Part shown: in pieces, positions 11,949 to 23,112 of the stretch | Numbering within the stretch: position 1 is the first letter of the stretch | Layout of the letters: each line of letters opens with the position of its first letter | From: Corinectria fuckeliana | Taxonomy: Eukaryota > Ascomycota > Sordariomycetes > Hypocreales > Nectriaceae | Direction of reading: 5' to 3' | Assembly (NCBI GenBank): GCA_019137255.1 | Contig: WPDH01000139.1 | Span: 62,001-126,000, forward strand | Length of the DNA stretch: 64,000 bases | The notes under the pieces: generated by a model | Told to the model about the DNA's origin: nothing | What the model saw: the letters and a program-made list of their open reading frames with translations, nothing else | The model's database searches: none | Program-made: the position numbers and the translations under genes

Positions 11949-12855
11949 ATGTCTTGCCCCGCTTGCTTCCAGGGCAGCGTCCACGAGGGACAGCCCCGAG
12001 GGAAAGACGTCAAGCTCCACGGCCTGGACGCATACGTCGCGGAGCCCACCGACGGGAGACAGGCCAAGGGAATCATTGTCGTGATCCCGGATGCGCTTGG
12101 CTGGGCGTTTGTCAACAGCCGGCTGCTGGCCGACCGGTACGCCGACAAGGGCGGCTACAGGGTCTATCTGCCCGACTTCATGAACGGCCATGCCGCGCCC
12201 TTGTGGATGCTCGAGAGGCTCGGAGCCGCTAGCCAGACTGGAAACTACCTAGCCAAGGCGTGAGTGTTGTCTTCTACTCCTAAGACGATGTATGGACGGA
12301 AAGGTAGCTCGGGCTTTGGCTGATACGGTCTCTAGATACCATATCTTGGTCGCCATCTGTGGCTTTATCCCCTTCATGGCCCGCAACCGCATCCGAAAGT
12401 CCTACCCCGTCGTCCGCGGCTTCTTCGAGCAGCTGCGCAAGGACGAGGGCGCGGCGCTGCCCATCGGCGCTGCGGGCTTCTGCTGGGGCGGCAAGCACGC
12501 GATCCTGCTCGCGCACGGCGCCGCGATGGACGGGCGGCCGCTCATCGACGCGGCCTTCACCGGACACCCCAGCTTCCTGGACCTGCCGGGCGACATCGAG
12601 AAGGTCACGCTGCCGATGTCGGTCGCCGTGGGAGACCACGACAACCAGATCAAGGCGCATCACGCGGGCGCCATCAAGACGATCCTCGAGGGGAAGCCCG
12701 AGGCTGCGAGGGGCGAGATTCGGGTGTACGAGGATGCTACTCATGGGTTTTGCGTGCGTGCTGCGATGGACATGGAAGACATTGCTCAGAAGGCTGCCGA
12801 GGCTGAGGACCAGTGTATTTCATGGTTCAACGCCCGCTTCAAGAGTTTGTCATGA
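11949..12855 (+). CDS. Dienelactone hydrolase family protein
   Basis: Exons 11949..12259 and 12336..12855; the intron (GTGAGT ... CTCTAG) keeps phase 2, giving 276 residues. This is an alpha/beta hydrolase with the Cys-Asp-His triad of dienelactone hydrolases: nucleophile Cys153 in GFCWGG, acid in VGDHDN (about 204-206) and His240 in ATHGF. Opening MSCPACFQGSVHEG and the early VVIPDALGW strand are usual in fungal members. Bacterial relatives open dienelactone in chlorocatechol breakdown; the fungal substrate is generally unknown. No targeting signal is seen, so it is probably cytosolic. It sits at the right edge of the decayed region. Confidence 0.92.
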
Positions 12856-13186
12856 CATGGTGGACTTTTCATACATCTTGTTCAGTTTCGAGGAGATGAG
12901 ACTGGTGCAAGTTGGCAAAAGTGTTGATGGCTGGGACATGTGATGTTCGTCAGGTTCAGCAACGGCTTCTGTACGATGCAGCGTTCTTTCATAGCCAGCC
13001 AGCTAGCCATGTCTAATAACCAAGTCAAACAATGCACCTCAGTAGATATCTCACAGACTTACAAAGACACCACAATGAGTTGAAACCCCAACAGCCAAAA
13101 AGAGACCCCGTTGAGAGTGGGTGTCAACGAGCAAAAGAGAAAGCCTCGCAATTGCTCGCAATCGTACTTGGTACTTGTATAGGAAT
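12856..13186. other. Short intergenic region
   Basis: 3' flank of the hydrolase gene and downstream flank of tRNA-Lys; nothing recognisable. Confidence 0.5.
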
Positions 13187-13269
13187 AGCCCGATGCGGGG
13201 GTCGAACCCGCAACCTTGAGATTGTGTACTCGTAAGAGTCTCACGCTCTACCGATTGAGCTAACCGGGC
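13187..13269 (-). tRNA. tRNA-Lys (anticodon CUU) with intron
   Basis: The minus strand folds as a cloverleaf: acceptor GCCCGGT pairs with ATCGGGC, D stem GCTC/GAGC, anticodon stem TGAGA/TCTCA, T arm GCGGG-TTCGACC-CCCGC. The anticodon CTT is at 13236-13234. A short intron of about 10 nt (roughly 13232-13223) lies one base after the anticodon. The discriminator position reads U. Confidence 0.95.
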
Positions 13270-13442
13270 GTGGCTCTTGATTGATGGAAGCCAATCGCTT
13301 GAGATTGCACGCTAAGAGCATGCTGGTGAAGATGATGGATTCAAACTCATCTGATGATGTCCTCATTCTCATTGCAGCATAGATACAAGAGCACATCTCA
13401 TCCCGTGCCCATCCATAACGTCATTCCACTCACAGCCAACCC

Positions 13443-14685
13443 TCAAGCCGTTGCCGTAGCCCCGGTGGGAGCCAACGTAGCCGTCCCAGAAGAACACACA
13501 CACCCCTGGCCGGAAATGCTCGTCACCGGGGGCGTCTTGCACGTAACTTCCGTCGTCCAGGACACGTACGACGCCGTCGGCTCCGGGCGGACCAGCTTGG
13601 CCCTGACGAGCACGGGGATGACTTGGCCGGTGGACAGGCGAAAGGCCCGGTGGTCCAGCGTCGCCAGCAGCTTGCCGATCTCGCCCGAGTGGCTCGTGAT
13701 GCTGATCCAGGTGGCGTCGTCGTGCGCGAAGAGGTCGTCTAGCACGGCCTTGCTGCGCGCGAGCTGGTGCTCCGGCGCCTCGCCCTCGGCGCCGGTCCAC
13801 AGCTCGTCGTGCTCGGCGAAGCCGGGCTCAAAGGCGACGCCGGGGCTCAGGGTCTCGATGTAGGCCCTGCTGGAGCGGCGGTCGCAGGTGTGGAGGCTGA
13901 TGCCCTCGCGGAAGGACTCCTTGACGGTGGGCCGGAAGCGGCGCGAGTCCGGGAGGCGCAGGCCGGCGAAGGTCTCACGGGCGGTGACGACGCAGCGGGC
14001 CAGGGGCGAGGCGTAGTACGACTGGAAGTAGGGCATGCCGTGGTCCTCGAAGCGCGACCGGAAGTAGGCGCTGGCCTTGTGGGCTTCCTCGAGGCCGGCG
14101 TCGGTGAGGAGAGCGTCTTGCCAGCTGGCGGTGCCGTTGCCGGTCTGCAGCGACCAGTAGCACTATCTCCCAAAGTCAGTCGGTCGGTCAATCAGTCGGT
14201 ATGTGAAGAGAGAGACGCGGAGATGCGTAGACTCACGTTCCAGGCGGGGGTGCCGTAGTACGTCTCGGCGGCGTTGTGCCAGCCCTCGCCGTGACGGCCC
14301 ATGACGAGGACCTTGTACTGGGTGTCACGGGGAGCCTTGCGGTTCAGATGGTCGACGTATTCCTCGAACCGCTCCCACTGGGTCTTGAAGCCGTCGTTGT
14401 ATCCCCCTGGCTTGTGCTTGGGATCAGTGGTGTACGTGCGGTTCAAGAGACCCAAGTTCCAGTTCGCCTTGGGGAGTGTTCAGTCAGCATCGGGTGCAGC
14501 TTCATGGATTGGAATTGGAGCAGTTGACTCACGTAGTCAAACGACGAGGAGTCGGTGGAGGAGTTGTCTTGCATGAAGAAGCCCTCTACTGAGGAGTACT
14601 CGATCTCGCGTCCCTTGGCAATGTGCCAGTCGGCTAGGACGGCAGGCGCCAGGGCCAAGACGGAAGGCAGCACGGCGAGCTTCAT
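13443..14685 (-). CDS. Histidine phosphatase (PMU1-like), signal peptide
   Basis: Three exons, 14685..14533, 14467..14237 and 14162..13443, all phase-0 joins with GTGAGT donors, giving 367 residues. The N terminus MKLAVLPSVLALAPAVLADW looks like a signal peptide, implying entry to the secretory route. The branch-2 histidine-phosphatase motif RHGEGWHN carries phospho-acceptor His110; YASPLARCVVTARET supplies the second conserved arginine and SHSGEIG the later His. The arrangement matches yeast Pmu1 and fungal phosphoglycerate-mutase-like proteins; substrate unknown. The last 50 residues are poorly conserved in appearance, so the 3' end could be altered by a missed intron. A TATA-like GTATATG lies near 14778. 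Confidence 0.9.
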
Positions 14686-15665
14686 CTTGATGTGTACTCC
14701 CGGGGCGGCGCAACGATGAGCAAGATGAAGATGAAGATGAAGATGAAGATGAGACGGGCAGCTGAAGAAGATCACGCAGGTATATGTATCCGTCCATGAT
14801 CTGCTCTCCTCTGCGGGCTCATCCACGTGGCATCAGGGATCACTTGGTGGAAGACGGACCTGTGAAAATCCCGCTCACTTCGACAGATCCTCTTCAAGAG
14901 CTGAATCTGTCCGACGCCAGGGTTACCACATTTTCTTCTTCTTTCTTTTCTAGAGCAAACGTTTGTCCGGGTCGGCGATGGGTGATGTTGTCAACATCAG
15001 GCCTCGGCCAATCGATGGACAACGTGGCGGCCGGGGTGTGCACCTGAGCAGCGCAAAGCCTCGGTGAGGGCTTTTCGATAAGGCCGGAGACGAAGGTCGG
15101 GCCTCCGGAGGCTAGAGCAGAAAGCAAAGGTGAAGCCGGTGGAGATGTGAAGAGGTGCGTGGCTTTATGAGGGCTTATCGGGATTAATTAGGATCAACGG
15201 CTGGATTGAGGCGTAACGTGGACATCATAGGGGTGATGAGTTCGGATGGTGGGTATATCTTGTAGATTATTCGCTCTCATCCTAGACACCCATTGAACTA
15301 AGTTAGGTACCCGACTGACGATGAGATAGTCAAAGGAATGGCAAGTGTAGATGGTTTAACTGATTCTGAAGGACGCAACTTGTGAGAAACAAAGACCAAT
15401 AGGTAAGTCGGTGTAAGATGGCACCTTCCAGTGACAGGCCAGGCAGGCCAATCAGGCAACCAACTGTCCATTAAACGAAATTGTTAGGCTAGCCCAGCCC
15501 AGCCAGCAACCACGCGCCCCCTAATTAAACACTGGCCCAAGTTAACACCTCGGTCCCAAGGCACCTACACAGCATCGCGAAGGCTCCCCTGAGCCTCATC
15601 TGCCAACGTGGGCAAAACTCTCTCACATCCCCGAGCTACTTCAACAGGAAGTCGAAAGCCCGACC
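14686..15665. other. Divergent promoter region
   Basis: This lies between the phosphatase (minus) and the cytidylyltransferase (plus) and holds both promoters. A GAAGAT/GATGAA simple repeat at 14720-14755 lies in the phosphatase leader. No further gene is seen. Confidence 0.5.
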
Positions 15666-17236
15666 ATGTCGTCACTAGCCAACGACCCCGCCAACTCCAC
15701 CGAGGGCCTCGTCCTTGAAGGCGACCCCGCGCCCGAGCTGCTCGAGGGCCGCATCTGGGTCGACGGCTGCTTCGACTTTTTCCACCACGGTGAGTTTGTT
15801 TTCTTTCTTCTTCTTCTTTCTCTTTGATGCATCTTGACTAACACCTTTTCCCAGGCCATGCCGGCGCTATCGTCCAGGCTCGCCAGCTGGGTACTGAGCT
15901 GTACGCCGGCGTCCACTCAGACGAGGATATCCTCGCCAACAAGGGCCCTACCGTCATGACGCTGGAAGAACGGTGACTACACCTCTCTTTTTCTCTGGAC
16001 CGTCCCCGAGTCCCCTGCTAACCTCCACAGCCTCGCCGCCACCGACGCCTGTCGCTGGGTCACCCGCTCCGTCGGCCACGCGCCCTACGTCACCTCGCTG
16101 CCGTACATCACGCACTACGGGTGCAAGTACGTGGTGCACGGCGACGACATCACCTCGGACAGCGACGGCAACGACTGCTACCGCTTCGTCAAGGAGGCCG
16201 GGCGCTTCAAGGTGGTCAAGCGGTCGCCCGGCATCTCCACCACGGACCTGGTCGGCCGCATGCTACTGTGCACGCGCACGCACTTCATCCGGTCCTTCGA
16301 GAAGCGGCTCCGCGGCGTCGAGGGCGACGGCACCGACGACGAGCGCCGCGCCCAGGGCGCCGCCATGCTGGAGCGCATGCGGCTCTACGCCACCGACGCC
16401 TCGGGCCGCGCCCCCGGCGCCGACGTGTGGTTCTGGACCGCCTCGGGCGCCGCCAAGGCCGACGACACGGAGGAGGAGGAGGGCTCGTTCCGCCAGCTGA
16501 TCGAGGGCCCCGCGCCCAAGCCCGGCCAGCGCGTAGTCTACGTTGACGGCGGCTTCGACCTGTTCTCTAGTGGCCACATTGAGTTTCTGCGCCGCGTTGT
16601 CATGGAGGAGGAGGAGCTTGCCCGTGCCGATGGTTGGTACTCGGAGCAAGCCGTCGACGAGCGCAGGGGCAAGGGTGAGGACTATCCTCCGGCCTACGTC
16701 GTCGTCGGCGTCCACGAAGACTACGTCATCAACCAGTGGAAGGGCGTCAACTACCCCATCATGAACATCTTTGAGCGCGGTCTCTGTGTTCTCCAATGCA
16801 AGGTAACCAACCGCCCGCACACCGCCCGCATCCCTTGCACGTCCTCCTCCTCGTCCTCCGCTCCGCCAATACTAAACCCCTGCTCCAGTACATCAACGCC
16901 GTCGTCTTCGGCGCCCCCTTCACCCCGACCAAGACCTACCTCACGTCGCTCCCGCGCGGCACGCCGGACGCCGTCTACCACGGCCCGACGTCCTTCATGC
17001 CGCTGACCTACGACCCGTACACGGCGCCCAAGGCCATGGACATCTACCGCGAGATCGGCGAGCACACCTTCGCCGACGTCAACGCCGGCCAGATCGTCCA
17101 GCGCATCATGAAGAGCCGCGACATGTACGAGGCCCGCCAGCGCGCCAAGGGCATCAAGGCCGAGGTGGAGGAGGCCGCCCGCGAGCGCGAGATGATGGAG
17201 GAGGAGCAGCGCCAGCGGGAGGCTGAGAGGTCATGA
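15666..17236 (+). CDS. ECT1: Ethanolamine-phosphate cytidylyltransferase
   Basis: Four exons: 15666..15789, 15855..15972, 16031..16802 and 16889..17236 (phases 1, 2, 0), 453 residues. It makes CDP-ethanolamine from CTP and phosphoethanolamine, the rate-limiting step of the Kennedy route to phosphatidylethanolamine. It has the two cytidylyltransferase domains of PCYT2/Ect1. The first has DGCFDFFHHGHAGAI with HxGH at about 40-43, HSDEDI, and the ISTTD signature. The second has VDGGFDLFSSGHIEF, VVVGVHEDY and NIFERGLCVLQCK. In the second domain the first His of HxGH is replaced by Ser. The last 50 residues form a charged helix (KAEVEEAAREREMMEEEQ). The intron-4 boundary reads QCK|YINAVVFGAP, matching the family. 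Confidence 0.96.
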
Positions 17237-18876
17237 GAGAAGCCGGCTGTGCTAAAACGTGGTAATTTATACGGCGAAGCATCATCCTCGCGTAGGTAGA
17301 CATGTTTATCAGGCTAGGATGGGTTGTCGATTTAGGCTGTCTTCAACAGGCCTCGGCATGGCAAAAAACGGAGAAATGCAGATAAATGCAGATGGACAAA
17401 GCAACAGCAACGAATGACACAAACTGTGCTTTTACAACAGCGCCTCTGACAGGTCACGTTGCGAGTGTCTGATGCTTTCAGGAACAAAGCCACCTTGAAG
17501 AAGGTGGGGTTTGGAGGCGTTTAAACTCGAAAGAAGAATACGCCGCAACACAGGAGGAATAATAATAACAACAACAGTTTTCATTTGTTAGCCCGCTCGT
17601 CTTCAGGAATGGCGACTCGTTAGCTGCTGGTTAAATCCTGTCAACCTCCTACAGAAGCAGTTGCACCAGCTCCGACATAGACACCCCGACGATGACTCTA
17701 CCGCTGACAACCACCAATACAAAAAACCCCAGCAATCCTACTTTCAATCTCACTTGAGCGCATCAGATCATCGGCTGTCTATGCGGGCTCAATGCAGTGC
17801 GACCCTCCCCCCAATGTCTAGGGTAGTTCACCCGCGGCGGAACGAACAAGCATGACTTTATAAGCCGCCCGCCACGCATTTTGGGGCCGACATGGCAATT
17901 CGCGGCTACCCGCGGGCAATGGCCCAATTCCGCCCTTTGGTCAATTCAACCCCAAAAAGGCCCCGAGAACAACGAGATGTGAAGTATTTTCCGTCAGAAA
18001 TGATGTGCCGAGCAGAACCAGGTCCAATTGGCGTCTTTGCGGCGGCATTGCATCCCCGTCCGTTGTGCTTTTCTTGGTTCTGCCACTGATAGACTAAGCC
18101 GCCGTTTCGCAACCCTGCTTCTGGATGCGAGTTGCCTAAACTCGACCTTTTCCCGTCACCCATCGAACCGTTGCTCGTACAATAGGGCGTAGTGTATAAC
18201 GCGATGGGCGCGCCTCCAGTGCGCCCTGCCAGTGGGGCTTGCGGTCGGCATTGCTTCCGCACCGGCCGGGCCACACCCACAACAGCGGCCGTTCGCCGGT
18301 CGTGAGAACTGCCGGCTGTGCAGTGTGAAGATGATGTCGACATGAGAAACCTGCCATCCAAGCACCCAGACACACGATAGAAGGTCGGCAGAGATGGGAA
18401 ATCCGGGCTCCTTCGAGCAAATTGCCTGGAGTCAACCGTTGCCCGTGGTGTGCCAGCATTGTGGTCCCCATTCGATAGCAACGGGCGGAGCGGTGGGTTG
18501 GGTGGGTTCTTGTGCCTTTGTGGGCGCGGATGACTACTTAGATCCTTTCGTTATCAACGCCGGCCGCCGAGCGCGGTGCGGGCAGAGGCGGGATACCTAT
18601 CCATTTGCGCCGCTTCCAGCGGTTTGTCTCGTCACCTGCCCCCTTCGCTCGGCATTCGGTGCCAAGGTGGACCGGAAACGCTCCCAAGGCTGCCCGCTAT
18701 AAAGTTCCCTCTGGTACCCGGGTGGCTTTCGTCCCTGAGTCCTCCTTGTTTCAGTCCCTCTGTGTGCCGTGTTAGTTGTGTGCTTGACTTTTGTGCTTGA
18801 TCAACTGCCAGAAACTTAGCCTGTCTCTCGCCCATCGAGTCATCCAACAACCTCTTCCTCCTCAACCCTACATACC
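17237..18876. other. Intergenic, BCAT promoter
   Basis: 1.6 kb between ECT1 and the aminotransferase, with a TATAAAG at 18698-18704 about 175 nt before the next ATG. The 191-codon minus-strand ORF at 17906-18481 shows no motif and is judged fortuitous. Confidence 0.55.
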
Positions 18877-20160
18877 ATGGCTCCCTCCGCCGTCCAGACC
18901 GAGGAGGTCGACCTCACAGCTGCTGCCCTCAGCAAGAAGGAGGCCGAGCCCGTCGCCCCCAACGGAAACTCCGTCAAGGCCGTCCTCGACGCCTCTAAGC
19001 TCACCTACACCTACACCACCAACCCCCGCGCTGTTCCCGACGAGGCCACTGCTCACTCTGGCGATGAGACAATTGCCACCGACCACATGGTCCTCGCCTC
19101 CTGGAAGGCCTCTACCGGCTGGTCCAACCCCGAGCTGAAGCCCTACGGCCCCCTGAGCCTCATGCCCACCGCCTCGGTCCTGCACTATGCTACCGAGTGC
19201 TTCGAGGGCCTCAAGGTCTTTCGCGGCTACGATGGCAAGCTGCGCGTCTTCCGCCCGGACCGCAACGCCGCCCGCCTGCGAATGTCCTCTGCCCGTATTT
19301 CGCTCCCCGTCTTCGAGCCCTCCGAGGTCGAGAAGCTCATAATTGCCCTGCTGTCCGTCGACGGCTCCAAGTGGCTCCCTAAGGAGCGTGCTGGCAGCTT
19401 CCTGTACATCCGCCCAACCATTATCGGCACTGCGCCCCAGCTCGGCGTTGGCGCCCCCAAGGAGGCTCTCCTGTACATCATTGTCACCTACATGCCGCGA
19501 CTGGACGCACCACCCGGCGGCATGCGCCTGCACACTTCCCCCGAGGACATGGTGCGCGCGTGGGTTGGCGGGTTCGGCTATGCAAAGGTCGGCGCCAACT
19601 ACGGCCCCTCGTTGCTGGCTACGGCCGATGCTCGGAGTCGCGGGTTCCACCAGATCCTCTGGCTGTACGGCCAGCAGGGTGAGTGTACTGAGGCCGGAGC
19701 CAGCAACTTCTTTGTCGTCTGGAAGCGAAAGGATGGCAAGAAGGAAATCATCACCGCTCCTCTGGACGACAAGCTGATCCTCGACGGTGTTACCCGAAGG
19801 AGCTGCCTGGAGCTATTCCGCGAGAGGCTGGGCGACGAGTATGAGATCACCGAGCGCAAGTATACCATCGACGAGGTCATCGAGGCTGATGCTGAGGGCC
19901 GAATCCTCGAGTCCTTCGCCGCGGGTACCGCTGTAAGTTTTGCCATTGACTGGGACCGTGGACATAGCCAACTAACTTGCTGCTAGTTCTTCATCTGCCC
20001 TGTTTCGCAGATCCACCACCGCGGCCTGGACATCGACATTCCTATGGGTCCCGAGGCCACACCCGGCAAAGTCACATCCACGATCAAGGGCTGGCTTGGC
20101 GATATCATGTACGGCCGCACTCAGCACAAGTGGGGTGTCGTCATCCCGGAGAAGGAGTAA
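18877..20160 (+). CDS. Branched-chain amino-acid aminotransferase
   Basis: Exons 18877..19932 and 19987..20160 (GTAAGT ... TGCTAG, phase 0), 409 residues. A fold-type IV PLP enzyme that interconverts Leu, Ile and Val with their 2-oxo acids, using glutamate/2-oxoglutarate. Evidence: LHYATECFEGLKVFRG near the N terminus, RPTIIGT, the PLP lysine Lys237 in GFGYAKVGANYGPS, and ECTEAGASNFF binding the cofactor phosphate. The N terminus (MAPSAVQTEEVDL) is acidic and does not look like a mitochondrial presequence, suggesting the cytosolic type (yeast Bat2). The gene converges on the minus-strand unknown gene. Confidence 0.95.
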
Positions 20161-20491
20161 GATACATAAGCATGATAGAAGATGAGACGTCAGCGGCCTA
20201 GAGGCTGCTAACTTGGAATATTCATGAGACGGCGTTTGGGGCATTGAACTTACAAAAAGGGTCTAGGTCGTCTTCTTAGAATTAGATCGGCATGAGACCG
20301 TGAAGAATATGTGGCTGCAGAATTAATGAGATATTAAATTAGAGAACCAATTGATTGTCTATGTCAGTCGAGAAAGAACTCCATGACGCGGCCTTGCATG
20401 CCAACCCCGACAACCCAAGATTATCAATCGCCTGCCGGATTAGCTCAGATAGATCTAGTCACGCCTGCGTAGTTGTATGGCCCGAAAGACG
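20161..20491. other. Convergent 3' flanks
   Basis: 331 nt between two convergent stops; AT-rich, no recognisable element. A GCCGGATTAGCTCAGAT stretch at 20433-20449 recalls a tRNA D arm but has no cloverleaf. Confidence 0.5.
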
Positions 20492-21354
20492 CTATTCGTC
20501 CATCATAGTTTTCATGAGTGCCATTGTCTCGTCCTGGATCTTCGTCTTGAACTCCTAGTGTAGTGGTCAGCAATTAATGGGTTAGAGGGCAGAACGGAAA
20601 TACCTTTTCAAAGTCTGCTAGCAATCGGCACTTCTCTTTCACTATTTCCTCTGCCTCTGCCTTGAATCTTTTGGCCATCCTAATGTCGTCGCCATCAGCC
20701 TTTGTAGTCCACCGACTCGTTTCCCCCGTCAACAGTTTCCAGGCATCCTGCTCTGCCTGGGCGCACGCATCCCACTCTGTTCCAAGGTCTTGCAGCTCTT
20801 CTTTTGCTGACAAAACATGCCGTTTCAAGTTGGCCAGATGATCGAGGATCGACGCACGAGGGAAGTTGTCCGAGTGGCAGAGCGTCGCAGAGAGCGGGTA
20901 GGCAATGTTGGAGTAGAGGGCTTCGTTTTGCGAGAGCATGGCCGAGGATTCGGCCACAAAACGAGAGATCCTGAGTTGAATATTTGCATGGGATTCGGCG
21001 AGTTGTGCTGTAACTGAAGCGTGAAGATTCATACCCGCGAGCGCAAACGCCTCTGTTTTTGTCAACTCAGCCCAGATCCTGAACGTGTCAGCTACACTTG
21101 CCTCTGAGCTGCGTCACTGCATCTGAATCATGGCTATCTGTCGGACGAGGCCCTGGGCCATCACGCCGAGGTGGTTCAAAGTCAGCGCCAAAGATGGCCC
21201 GGAACTGCTGGTAGACGTGGTGGTACGTAGGCAGCTTCGGCGAGGAGGTGGGGACTGAGACGTCCTGACTACGGAGTCGGTCGCGCAGGGTAGACGAAGA
21301 ATTGACGTTGTCGGTCCAAAAGCCGGAGCTGGGTTGATGTGGTTTTCTGTTCAT
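20492..21354 (-). CDS. Unknown protein, 254 aa, helical; GC-AG intron
   Basis: Three exons: 21354..21102, 21052..20604 and 20554..20492. The first intron (49 nt) starts with GCAAGT after AG, an exact GC-type donor, and ends AACAG; the second is GTATTT ... CACTAG. Phases 1 and 0 fit and give 254 residues. The N terminus holds SGFWTDNVNSS and LPTYHHVYQQFRAIFGADFEPP; the rest is mainly helix, probably coiled coil (AESHANIQLRISRF, FKAEAEEIVKEKCRLLADFEK), ending TMALMKTMMDE. No signal peptide or membrane segment. I do not recognise the family; a small structural or complex subunit is possible but unproven. Confidence 0.75.
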
Positions 21355-22368
21355 GGCTGCGAAAGTATGAAGGGGGGAGAACGAGCAGAACGAGCAGAAC
21401 GATGACAAATTTGGCGATGAGAAGGTGAAGATGGTGAAGATGGGAGGACGGGTGGAACTGAGAGTCGGGTCAATAGATCTGGAAGGAGCATATTGGGGCC
21501 TTCCAAGGCGGACACGGACTACTAAGACTAGAAGCTTGATACTACTGAATAAGTATACAAGGAAGGAGCGAATAAAGTTGTCAGTCCTGGTCGCCCTGGC
21601 AGCTGTGGGCAGCTGGCTCGTTACGTTTTGTTGTCCGCTATCACTACCTACCTGGGGGGGGGGGGTTTTTAACATAGTCTCCACAGGGGGTGGGGCACAC
21701 TGTCTAGCGTCGACACAGTATCGAGCGTAACATGGCTTGGACATGGGTTGTAAAATATGTGAGAATAAAATAGCGTGTCTGGCGTGCACTGTACGTTTCG
21801 CAAGTAGCCTGTTGGGCTATTTCAGCATGTTATCGCGGACGTGGTGTGGGACGTTCAAGCGTGTGTTACGAAGCCTGTGGTATTAGCTGTAAACCTCATG
21901 TTGAGCCTGACAGCATGTTCTGCAGCCACAGCCTGTTAGTGCGAAAATCACCTCTACGGCTGGGTATTATTCCACTCAGCACATGCTGTGAGTTCGCAAT
22001 TTATTTTTGATGATGATCACTTGTCTAGGCCTCCACATGATGTCCTATGTCATTGTCGGTCGGCTCTCAATTTAATTTACGCTGCCACAGATGTGTTGCA
22101 AATAACTTCATTTCAACTCTGGTACTTGATAGTAATACTACTAGCTCTGTTAGGGGGACTAGGTCTAGCCCACGAGTGAGGAGGAGCATCTTTGATGTAC
22201 GGACATGTTTAACAGGCATCGGCTGAAGGAGGCCTCAATTAACTATAGTAGATCTCATTTTGGTATTACAAGCCATCCAATCCCAAGCAATCCTGCAAAC
22301 GCCGTACCATCAAGCACAGACCGATCAAAACCAGCCCTCATACTCCAACTTTGCGCCCAGAGTCCTGA
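21355..22368. other. Intergenic, about 1 kb
   Basis: Leader of the unknown gene, with a GAACGAGCAGAACGAGCAGAAC direct-repeat patch near 21380 and a run of 12 G at 21654-21665, then AT-rich sequence and the 3' flank of the flavoprotein. No gene seen. Confidence 0.5.
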
Positions 22369-23112
22369 TTACTTCTTCAATCCGACCTTGGCCTCGATAA
22401 CCGCAACGATCGTCTCCCAACCGACCATGCCGCCCTCGCCGACGTCTCCGCACGCCAACGACTTGGACACGGGCCGTAGCACCTCGACCCAGCCGTTGTC
22501 GCCTCCCCACTCCAGCTCGAGCGTCTTGATCTGGCGAGCCGTGATGGGATGCCGCCACATTGCCGTGTTCATGCTGGGCGCCACGACAATCTTCTTGATG
22601 ATGCCGCCGTCGACCGTCCCCGTGGCGTCCCACGCGCGGATCACCGAGGTGAGCAGGTTGTCGCACAGGCCGTTGACCATCTTGGCCATGGTGTTGGCGC
22701 TGAGGGGCGCAATCACCAGCACGTCCGCCCACTTGCGTAGGTTGATGTGCAGGATCGGCGCGCCGCGCTTCCACGGCGTCGCCCACTCCGAGGCGTCGGT
22801 GTAGACGGCGTCGACGTTGGGCATGTAGTTGACGGCGTGCACGGTGGGCTGCTCGTGGGACTGGCCGGCGAGGAATTGCACCGCTGAGCTGGTGAGGATC
22901 ACACGGATGGAAATGTTGTCGTGTCTCGAGAGGCCTTCGATAATTTGCACCAGTTTTATCGTGGCTACCGAACCAGATGCTGCGAGGAGTACATGGCGCT
23001 TGTTGTCGCTGCGGCTCTGTTCGAGCGATTCAGGCGAGTTTCGCACCAAGAGGTCATGGTGTGCGTCCCGCCCATGTTGGGTCATGTGAAGCATGGCGAC
23101 GAGTGTGTTCAC
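22369..23112 (-). CDS. CAB3: Phosphopantothenoylcysteine decarboxylase / Hal3-type flavoprotein
   Basis: Single exon, 247 residues, HFCD flavoprotein fold. It decarboxylates 4'-phospho-N-pantothenoylcysteine to 4'-phosphopantetheine, step three of CoA synthesis, using FMN. Visible: VLLAASGSVATIK (FMN binding), catalytic His122 in ILHINLRKWAD, VIAPLSANTMAKM, the substrate clamp APSMNTAMW and the Cys221 of LACGDVGEGGM. All residues needed for catalysis are present in one chain, so a homotrimer is plausible, unlike yeast where Cab3/Hal3/Vhs3 share them; Hal3-like inhibition of Ppz phosphatase is possible but not shown. An alternative start is the Met at residue 7 or 10. Confidence 0.93.
   Translation of the reverse strand: MNTLVAMLHMTQHGRDAHHDLLVRNSPESLEQSRSDNKRHVLLAASGSVATIKLVQIIEGLSRHDNISIRVILTSSAVQFLAGQSHEQPTVHAVNYMPNVDAVYTDASEWATPWKRGAPILHINLRKWADVLVIAPLSANTMAKMVNGLCDNLLTSVIRAWDATGTVDGGIIKKIVVAPSMNTAMWRHPITARQIKTLELEWGGDNGWVEVLRPVSKSLACGDVGEGGMVGWETIVAVIEAKVGLKK

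Noticed and set aside
17906..18481. 191-codon minus-strand ORF in the BCAT promoter region
   Set aside because: No motif; lies where regulatory DNA is expected.
20433..20449. tRNA-like GGATTAGCTCAGAT
   Set aside because: Only the D arm matches; no T arm or acceptor pairing nearby.
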